DNA from: Lewinellaceae bacterium
Lineage (GTDB): Bacteria > Bacteroidota > Bacteroidia > Chitinophagales > Saprospiraceae
Assembly: GCA_020636325.1 (NCBI GenBank)
Contig: JACJYC010000022.1
Coordinates: forward strand, 1-64,000
DNA: 64,000 bases
Reading direction: 5' to 3'
In this document: one piece after another, positions 58,370-64,000 of the stretch
How the letters are laid out: the number at the start of each line of letters is the position of its first letter
How positions within the stretch are numbered: the stretch's first letter is position 1
Notes under the pieces: model-generated
Told to the model about the DNA's origin: nothing
The model's input: the letters and a program-made list of their open reading frames with translations, nothing else
Database searches by the model: none
Position numbers and translations under genes: made by a program

Positions 58370-58942
58370 CTACTTCCGCTGTCCGGGATACCGTTCGTTC
58401 TGCTCGATCGGCTCCACGAGCACCACGCGGCTGTCGATGACGCTCACGACCCGGACCGGAGCGCCGCGCGGAATTTCCTTTCCGGCTGTGATCGCTTCCA
58501 TTTCGTAGGGCGCCGACCGGTGGTTGAGGTGTACTTTCCCGAATCCGTTGCGATGGGGCGGGATGGATTGCAATACTTCGCCCGTTGTGGTGAGGTAATC
58601 CCCGGGGGCCTTGGAAGCCGGAGCGGCCGGTCCGCCGGATTTATGCGTCAGCCAAACGGTGATAAAACCGGCTGCGCTGCCGATGGCCAATATCCAGGCC
58701 CAGTTGTTGGAGGTAAGAAAAAGGGCGCTGGACCAGCCCAGCATGAAGAAGAACAACAGCACGGCGTAAGAGCCGATCCTGCGTTTGGAAGGCTGAGGTT
58801 CGCTGCTGCTTTGGTAGATATCGAATTGGCGGAGGATGAAATAAATGCCCAGCAGGAGCGTGGAAATGATCGCCATGCTCCAGAATGCCTGCTTTAAACT
58901 GCTCAGGCTGCTCCACCAATTAGCTATAAACAGTAACGACAT
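58370..58942 (-). CDS. NfeD-like membrane protein
   Basis: The 190-residue protein has membrane helices at about 14-37, 53-73 and 80-98. A C-terminal OB-fold-like segment (GEVLQSIPPHRNGFGKVHLNHRSAPYEMEAI...IPRGAPVRVVSVIDSRVVLVEPI) is typical of the soluble domain of NfeD proteins, which partner with stomatin-like membrane proteins. No stomatin gene is adjacent. The ATG at 58942 gives a short hydrophilic start before the first helix, and a TACCTTTG promoter is 21 bases upstream. Confidence 0.8.
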   Translation of the reverse strand: MSLLFIANWWSSLSSLKQAFWSMAIISTLLLGIYFILRQFDIYQSSSEPQPSKRRIGSYAVLLFFFMLGWSSALFLTSNNWAWILAIGSAAGFITVWLTHKSGGPAAPASKAPGDYLTTTGEVLQSIPPHRNGFGKVHLNHRSAPYEMEAITAGKEIPRGAPVRVVSVIDSRVVLVEPIEQNERYPGQRK

Positions 58943-58962
58943 TTGGTTTTTACTTCATAGCT

Positions 58963-58970
58963 CAAAGGTA
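58963..58970 (-). promoter_or_regulatory. -7 promoter element of the NfeD-like gene
   Basis: Minus-strand TACCTTTG, an exact TAnnTTTG match. Confidence 0.6.
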
Positions 58971-59182
58971 GACCCTGATTCCCGAAACGCGGCTTTTCAA
59001 TAGACGAACGCCCCTTGTTTTTCGGCAAACTGTTGATGGGATAGGATGGCTCCGCCCGGCACCTTCGCCGGAGGCTTCCTCGCCCGGTAGCCGGGGCGGG
59101 TTGATGATGGCCAGGCCGCAAACAACAATAAACCCGCCTACGTAACGCCCATGGCGTCACTATGGCAGGCGGAGCAACAACA

Positions 59183-59223
59183 ACAAACAATCATAAACAA
59201 CAATAAACAATCATAAACAACAA
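59183..59223. repeat. CAATAAACAAT-type array
   Basis: A short run of the same AATAAACAAC decamer as at 58.3 kb. The rest of the gap between the NfeD-like and PRPP synthetase genes (58943-59317) holds two promoters and GC-rich inverted sequences (for example CGCCCGG TA GCCGGGGCG near 59090); no gene. Confidence 0.75.
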
Positions 59224-59278
59224 TACCAGAACAACCGAAGATCTGCCAACCCGACATGCAGGAACCCGAAAATTCTCC

Positions 59279-59286
59279 TACCTTTG
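59279..59286 (+). promoter_or_regulatory. -7 promoter element of the PRPP synthetase gene
   Basis: TACCTTTG, an exact TAnnTTTG match. It lies only five bases before an ATG at 59291, too close for a normal leader, so the ATG at 59318 is the better start. Confidence 0.65.
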
Positions 59287-59317
59287 CAGCATGGTTCCCA
59301 TCATTCCTGCGACTGAT

Positions 59318-60247
59318 ATGGTTGAAGTAAAACTTTTTTCCGGCACTAAATCGCGTTATTTGTCTGAGCAAATCGCGGATTTCTATCAACAACCCCTTGG
59401 CGAACTGGAGGTCCACCGCTTCAGCGACGGCGAAATGCAGCCCGTTATCCAGGAATCCGTCCGGGGAGCATTCGTCTTCTTTATCCAATCCACCTTTTCT
59501 CCGGCCGAAAACCTGATGGAACTCCTCCTGATGATCGACGCCGGCAAAAGGGCCTCCGCCGGGTACATCACCGCCGTTATTCCCTACTTCGGGTATGCCC
59601 GCCAGGATCGCAAGGACAAACCCCGCGTGCCCATTTCCGCCAAACTGGTAGCCGACCTGCTCGAAGCCGCCGGCGCCAACCGGATCATGACCATGGACCT
59701 GCACGCCGACCAGATCCAGGGCTTTTTCAATATCCCTGTGGACCACCTCCAGAGCGAGGCCATCTACTTCCCTTATCTGGCCGAACAGGACATGAGCAAC
59801 GTCATCTTCGCTTCACCGGACGTAGGCGGCGTCAAAAGAGCGCGGGTTTACGCAAAACACTTCAATCGCAACCTCGTCATCTGCGATAAATACCGCAAAC
59901 GCGCCAATGAGATCGCAGGCATGACCGTTATCGGGGACGTGGAAGGCGCCGATGTCATTCTGGTCGACGACCTCGCGGATACCGCCGGAACCCTCTGCCG
60001 CGCAGCCGAAGCCATCCTCGAAAAAGGCGCCAGGAGCGTGCGGGCACTCTGTACCCACCCCGTACTTTCAGGGAAAGCCTACGAGAATATCGAAAACTCG
60101 CACCTGACCGAATTGCTGGTTTGCGATACCATCCCCCTGCTGCATCAATCGCCCAAGATCAAGGTGATGTCCACCGGCAAACTGTTCGCCCGGGCCATCC
60201 GGAACACCCATGAACACAAGTCGATCTCGGCTTTGTTCGTAGGATAA
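59318..60247 (+). CDS. prs: Ribose-phosphate pyrophosphokinase (PRPP synthetase)
   Basis: The 309-residue protein makes PRPP from ribose 5-phosphate and ATP. It starts MVEVKLFSGTKSRYLSEQIA, with HRFSDGEMQPVIQESVRG, the FIQSTFSPAENLMELLLMIDA region, YFGYARQDRKDKPRVPISAKLVADLL (flexible loop), the DLHADQIQGFF metal/ATP segment and the PRPP loop VILVDDLADTAGTL. ATG 59318 gives the usual family N-terminus and a normal leader behind the promoter; ATG 59291 is the alternative. It supplies PRPP for PurF at 14-16 kb. Confidence 0.95.
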   Translation: MVEVKLFSGTKSRYLSEQIADFYQQPLGELEVHRFSDGEMQPVIQESVRGAFVFFIQSTFSPAENLMELLLMIDAGKRASAGYITAVIPYFGYARQDRKDKPRVPISAKLVADLLEAAGANRIMTMDLHADQIQGFFNIPVDHLQSEAIYFPYLAEQDMSNVIFASPDVGGVKRARVYAKHFNRNLVICDKYRKRANEIAGMTVIGDVEGADVILVDDLADTAGTLCRAAEAILEKGARSVRALCTHPVLSGKAYENIENSHLTELLVCDTIPLLHQSPKIKVMSTGKLFARAIRNTHEHKSISALFVG

Positions 60248-60312
60248 CCTTGTAACGCAGGGGTTAAATAAAAAAATTCATTGCCAATATTTAAGAATCT
60301 CGGATAATCCCT

Positions 60313-60320
60313 TATCTTTG
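60313..60320 (+). promoter_or_regulatory. -7 promoter element of the L25 gene
   Basis: TATCTTTG, an exact TAnnTTTG match, 56 bases before ATG 60376. Confidence 0.65.
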
Positions 60321-60375
60321 CGCGCCCATTTTGGGGTTCGGAATATTTTTGGGAAGAGGAAAAATTTTATCAATC

Positions 60376-60960
60376 ATGAAGGAACTTATTGCCATTAAAG
60401 GCGAACCGCGTGCCGACCTAGGTAAAAAAGGCGCCAAAACCGTTCGGACCGAAGGCAAAATCCCTTGCGTTTTATATGGACAAGACGTGGTAGTGCACTT
60501 CTCCGTCAATCCGCCCGATATCAAGAATCTGGTATACACCTCCGATTTCAACCTGGCTGAAATCGAAGTGGACGGTAAGAAATACAAATGCTACCTCAAG
60601 GATAAGCAGTTTCACCCGCTCACCGACGCCCTCCTTCACCTGGATTTCCTGACGCTCTCAGAAGGTCAGAAGATCAAAGTGGAAGTGCCCGTTCGCTTCA
60701 GCGGCCAGGCCAAAGGCGTAAAAATCGGCGGTAAACTGCAGCAGAGCCTCCGGACGGTGAAGATCAAAACCACCCCCGAGCACCTGATCGACGAAGTCAT
60801 CGTTGATGTAACCCACCTGGAACTGGGTCAATCCATCCGGGTACGCGACATCAAAGCCATCGACGGCGTCGAAATCCTGAACTCGCCGGGTATTCCCCTG
60901 GCTACCATCGAAATCCCGCGTGCCCTGCGTAGCGCGGCAGCCGCAGCTGAAAAAGCGTAA
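60376..60960 (+). CDS. rplY: 50S ribosomal protein L25 (general stress protein Ctc form)
   Basis: The 194-residue long-form L25 has an N-terminal 5S-rRNA-binding domain (KELIAIKGEPRADLGKKGAKTVRTEGKIPCVLYG) and the C-terminal beta TL5/Ctc domain (DFLTLSEGQKIKVEVPVRFSGQAKGVKIGGKLQQ), ending in an Ala-rich tail. ATG 60376 matches the family start; an upstream TTG at 60331 would add nonconserved residues. It has its own promoter and terminator. Confidence 0.95.
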   Translation: MKELIAIKGEPRADLGKKGAKTVRTEGKIPCVLYGQDVVVHFSVNPPDIKNLVYTSDFNLAEIEVDGKKYKCYLKDKQFHPLTDALLHLDFLTLSEGQKIKVEVPVRFSGQAKGVKIGGKLQQSLRTVKIKTTPEHLIDEVIVDVTHLELGQSIRVRDIKAIDGVEILNSPGIPLATIEIPRALRSAAAAAEKA

Positions 60961-60986
60961 TTTTACGCTTCACTTATATACTCTTG

Positions 60987-61025
60987 CAAAAGGCGTACCC
61001 AACCCGGTGCGCCTTTTGTATTTTT
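60987..61025 (+). terminator. Rho-independent terminator of the L25 gene
   Basis: Stem CAAAAGGCG / CGCCTTTTG, extended by ACC/GGT, is followed by TATTTTT. It lies 26 bases beyond the stop. Confidence 0.9.
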
Positions 61026-61060
61026 GCCCGGTTGGTATTACATCGACGCCCAACTTTGCA

Positions 61061-61112
61061 GTTGTAAGTCGTAAGTCATAAGTCGTAAGTCGTAAGTCGT
61101 AAGTCGTAAGTC
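61061..61112. repeat. GTAAGTC heptamer array
   Basis: About seven 7-base units GTAAGTC (variant ATAAGTC). The rest of the 325-base gap up to 61285 has a CTTCGACTCCGCTCAG motif (complement, about 61218) and degenerate AAACCATAAA repeats running to the start of the nitrilase gene. No gene. Confidence 0.9.
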
Positions 61113-61285
61113 ATGTAGTAAAGTCAACATGCTGCCTCTGCAACGGACGCACAACCATAAAACCATTCAACCAGGTAACAGTCGGCAGTCTCCAGTCCTT
61201 CAGTTGGCAGTCGGGTAGCTGAGCGGAGTCGAAGCTACATCGTCCGTCCAACCATAAAACCGTGAAACCATAAAACCATCCAACC

Positions 61286-62062
61286 ATGAAAAACCTCCGG
61301 ATCTCCCTCCTCCAGGCCGCCCTCCACTGGGAGCAAAAGCAGGCCAACCTCAATGCCTTCGCCGCCAGGATAGAACCCCTGACCGGCAAGACCGACCTCA
61401 TCCTCCTGCCGGAAATGTTCAATACCGGTTTTTCGATGAACGCCGCACCGCTGGCTGAGCCCATGGAAGGACCGACGATGACCTGGCTGGCCCAACAGGC
61501 TGAACTGACCGGCGCAGCAGTCGCAGGCAGCTTCATCGCCGAAGAAAACGGCCGCTATTTCAACCGACTGGTCTTTATGCAGCCCGACGGCCGGTACCAT
61601 ACCTATGACAAGCGACACCTGTTTACCCTGGCCGGCGAACACGAGCCGTTCACCGCCGGGAAAAACCGCATAATCGTTGAATGGAAGGGTTGGAAGATAC
61701 TGCCGCAGGTGTGTTATGACCTCCGGTTTCCGGTCTGGAGCCGCAATACGGACAACTACGACCTGGCTTTTTACGTCGCCAACTGGCCCGACCGGCGCAG
61801 CCACCACTGGCGTACCCTGCTCACGGCCCGCGCTATTGAAAACCAGGCCTATACCCTGGGGCTCAATATCGTCGGCAAGGACGGCAACGGACTGGATTAC
61901 GCCGGCGACTCTGCCGTGACCGATTATTCGGGGCAAACCCTGGCCCGGTTGTCCTACCTGGAAGAGACCATCCAGGCCACCCTCGATTATGACCGGCAAC
62001 AGGAATACCGCAAACGGCTGGCATTCCTTGCCGACCAGGACGAATTCAGGATAAACCTATAA
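61286..62062 (+). CDS. Nitrilase-superfamily amidase (omega-amidase YafV type)
   Basis: The 258-residue protein carries the carbon-nitrogen hydrolase triad Glu43 (LLPEMFNTGFS), Lys109 (YDKRHLFTLAGEHE) and Cys143 (LPQVCYDLRFPVWSRN). The length and the YDKRHLF and CYDLRFPVW motifs match omega-amidases, which hydrolyse 2-oxoglutaramate or 2-oxosuccinamate and repair deaminated glutathione. It is cytoplasmic. It starts right after a run of CCATAAAACC-like repeats. Confidence 0.92.
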   Translation: MKNLRISLLQAALHWEQKQANLNAFAARIEPLTGKTDLILLPEMFNTGFSMNAAPLAEPMEGPTMTWLAQQAELTGAAVAGSFIAEENGRYFNRLVFMQPDGRYHTYDKRHLFTLAGEHEPFTAGKNRIIVEWKGWKILPQVCYDLRFPVWSRNTDNYDLAFYVANWPDRRSHHWRTLLTARAIENQAYTLGLNIVGKDGNGLDYAGDSAVTDYSGQTLARLSYLEETIQATLDYDRQQEYRKRLAFLADQDEFRINL

Positions 62063-62115
62063 TTATCCCGCCATACAATAAAACAACGCCAATTTGCATC
62101 TTTAATAGAAAAAAC

Positions 62116-63768
62116 ATGACCCGATCCATCCTCAGTCTGCTGGGATTCCTTCTCGCCTTCACGGCAGCCGCCCAGCCCGATTTCTACAAAGACTATTCCT
62201 TTACCGAAGCCGATACCCTCCGCGGCATGCTGCGCCCCGAAAGAACCTGCTACGACGTAACGTGGTACGGACTGAACCTCAAAGTGGAGCCGGACAAAAA
62301 ATTCATCAGCGGATTCGTTGACATTGCCTTCAACGCTGTGGAGGATTTCAACCGGCTGCAGATCGACCTTTACGACAATATGAAGATCAGCAAGATCGAA
62401 ATGGCCGGAAAGGAACTGACGTACAATCGCAGGTTCAACGCTGTTTTTGTCGATTTTCCAGCTATGAAAAAAGGGGCGAGCGGCAAATTCAGGGTCTATT
62501 ACGAAGGCAATCCGCACGTAGCGCAAAACCCGCCCTGGGACGGCGGTTTCGTTTGGGCTTCCGACGAAAAAGACCGCCCCTGGATCGGCGTTGCCTGCGA
62601 AGGGGACGGCGCCAGCCTCTGGTGGCCCAACAAGGACCACCTCTCCGACGAACCCGACAGCATGTCCATAAGCGTATCGGTTCCGGCTGACCTCATGTGC
62701 GTTGCCAACGGCAACCTGCGTAAAAAAACGGAAGAAGGCGCTTTCACCCGGTACGACTGGGCGGTCACCTACCCCATCAACAATTATAACGTTTCCATCA
62801 ATATCGCCCATTACGCCCATTTCGGGGATACCTATACCGCATTCGACGGCGACAAGCTGGCGCTCGATTACTATGTCCTGGATTATAACCTTGAAAAAGC
62901 CCGCAAGCATTTTGAACAGGTCAAACCCATGATGGCCTGTTACGAAATGTACATGGGCAAATATCCCTTCTGGAACGACGGTTACGCACTCGTGGAAACG
63001 CCCTACCTCGGCATGGAGCACCAGGGCGCCATCGCATACGGCAACCGCTACATGAAGGGCTACCTCGGCGGCATGATCCCGCGCGGCCAGGATTGGGATT
63101 ATATCATCATCCACGAATCAGGGCACGAGTGGTACGGCAACAGCATTACCGCCAACGACCTCGCCGAGATGTGGATACACGAATCCTTCACCACTTACCT
63201 CGAATCAGTCTATATCGAATGCCGGTACGGCGACGAAGAAGCCATAGCCTACCTGCGCATGCAGCGCTTCGGCATCATGAACCAGGAGCCCATCATCGGG
63301 CCCAAAGACGTCAATTTCGAAGACTGGCAGGGCGGCGACCATTACAACAAGGGCGCCTGGATCCTGAACACCCTGCGCCACGCCATCGGCAACGACGACC
63401 TGTGGTGGAAAATTTTCAAAGGCTTCTACCAAAGCCACGCACGCTCCAACATCACCAGCGAGGATTTTTTCAATTACGTCAACGAGCAAACCGGCCAGAA
63501 CTGGACGCCGTTCTTCGACCAGTACTTCCGCTACCCCGGCATCCCGACCCTGGAATATACCCTGACGGGAAAAGGTAAAAACCTGGTCGTAAAATACCGG
63601 TGGCTCGCCGATGTACCGGGATTCAATATGCCCGTTCTGGTCGGCAACCCCGGCAATATGACCCGCATCCAACCCACCCGCGAATGGCAGGAAACCGTGA
63701 TCAAGGACCTGTCGAAAAGCGACTTCGAAGTGGCTACCGACCTGTTCTATATCAAGACGAAGGGGTAG
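62116..63768 (+). CDS. M1-family-like zinc aminopeptidase, short form
   Basis: The 550-residue secreted protein has a signal peptide (about 1-20, FLLAFTAAAQ). The N-terminal beta domain of M1 proteins is present. The catalytic domain carries zinc motif HESGHEWYGN (His333, His337) and third ligand Glu356 in WIHESFTTYLES. The exopeptidase GAMEN-like segment reads GMEHQGAIAYG. It lacks the long C-terminal helical domain of classic 850-residue M1 enzymes. The C-terminal part has YFRYPGIPTLEYTL, typical of the short Bacteroidota form. The stop TAG is followed by ordinary sequence. Confidence 0.92.
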   Translation: MTRSILSLLGFLLAFTAAAQPDFYKDYSFTEADTLRGMLRPERTCYDVTWYGLNLKVEPDKKFISGFVDIAFNAVEDFNRLQIDLYDNMKISKIEMAGKELTYNRRFNAVFVDFPAMKKGASGKFRVYYEGNPHVAQNPPWDGGFVWASDEKDRPWIGVACEGDGASLWWPNKDHLSDEPDSMSISVSVPADLMCVANGNLRKKTEEGAFTRYDWAVTYPINNYNVSINIAHYAHFGDTYTAFDGDKLALDYYVLDYNLEKARKHFEQVKPMMACYEMYMGKYPFWNDGYALVETPYLGMEHQGAIAYGNRYMKGYLGGMIPRGQDWDYIIIHESGHEWYGNSITANDLAEMWIHESFTTYLESVYIECRYGDEEAIAYLRMQRFGIMNQEPIIGPKDVNFEDWQGGDHYNKGAWILNTLRHAIGNDDLWWKIFKGFYQSHARSNITSEDFFNYVNEQTGQNWTPFFDQYFRYPGIPTLEYTLTGKGKNLVVKYRWLADVPGFNMPVLVGNPGNMTRIQPTREWQETVIKDLSKSDFEVATDLFYIKTKG

Positions 63769-63898
63769 ATGATCAAGCCCGGAACATCGTGGAGGGATTG
63801 ATAAGCTGATGGACATGGAGGATTTGCCCCCTTCGCCGAGGCAATGGTCGCCGGAAGGTGATTTGAGGGTGCGTTGATGCGTTAATTCGAATCAACGC

Positions 63899-64000
63899 GA
63901 GATTGTTCAAAACAGTGTTTTCACGCAAAGACGCAAAGACGCAAAGATCTGATTTTTAGCAAGCTGCGCATGCTAAAAATCCGGTTGACACAAAATTCTG
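63899..64000 (-). repeat. Palindromic dispersed element of about 105 bp, copy D (cut by window end)
   Basis: Reverse orientation relative to copies A-C. It starts GAGATTGTTCAAAACAGTG, then GCAAAGACGCAAAGACGC and the hairpin at 63953-63979, whose sequence is the exact complement of copy C, then GGTTGACACAAAATTCTG at the edge. Confidence 0.88.

Overview
The window is a roughly 55-60% GC chromosomal segment of a Bacteroidota bacterium, most likely a member of the Saprospiria (lineage inferred, not proven). Supporting signs are repeated exact matches to the Bacteroidota primary-sigma -7 element TAnnTTTG, a Bat aerotolerance operon, a one-piece hybrid two-component regulator with a C-terminal AraC domain, a type IX secretion sorting domain, an E1 alpha/beta dehydrogenase fusion, and several caspase/CHAT proteases. 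No rRNA, tRNA, CRISPR array, phage or transposase gene was seen.

Layout. 0.2-8 kb: a secreted metallopeptidase/propeller/barrel fusion, then a Bat operon (VWA protein, TPR protein, a short BatD-like protein, full BatD). 8.4-21.1 kb, mainly minus strand: a DUF2911 protein, two BNR-propeller proteins, a LolA-like protein, PurF, and a co-directional group of methyltransferase, sugar-dehydrogenase-like lipoprotein, TMEM220 protein and propeller lipoprotein; an aspartoacylase-family gene runs the other way. 22-27 kb: an amino-acid permease and a 1170-residue unknown envelope protein. 27.6-30.5 kb: a caspase-family gene with a palindromic operator-like site, a candidate small RNA and a divergent unknown gene. 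30.7-38.7 kb: a signalling block with a TPR histidine kinase, two NarL-type regulators and a 1366-residue hybrid sensor. 38.9-45.7 kb: an apparent biosynthetic operon with a carrier-protein-like protein lacking the attachment serine, an ATP-grasp ligase, an SGNH-hydrolase/carbamoyltransferase fusion, two unknown proteins and a PLP-dependent cysteine-synthase-family enzyme. 45.9-53.5 kb: a CHAT-TM-TPR protein convergent with a caspase carrying an EAD-like helical tail, an LRR protein coupled to an RCK-containing cation/proton antiporter, and a DUF5989 mini-protein. 53.7-63.8 kb: housekeeping genes (E1 dehydrogenase, LysE exporter, UspA, NfeD-like protein, PRPP synthetase, ribosomal protein L25, omega-amidase, M1-like peptidase).

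Intergenic DNA is unusually structured. Short tandem repeats, mostly 7-mers of several unrelated sequences plus 8- and 10-mers, sit at or next to the stop codons of at least nine genes and sometimes supply the stop or the last codons. A separate element of about 105 bp with terminal and central inverted repeats occurs four times, and one copy differs by a compensatory change in the central hairpin. The most interesting parts are the 38.9-45.7 kb pathway, the protease-effector region at 45.9-51.3 kb, the regulated caspase locus at 27.6-30.5 kb, and the two repeat systems.
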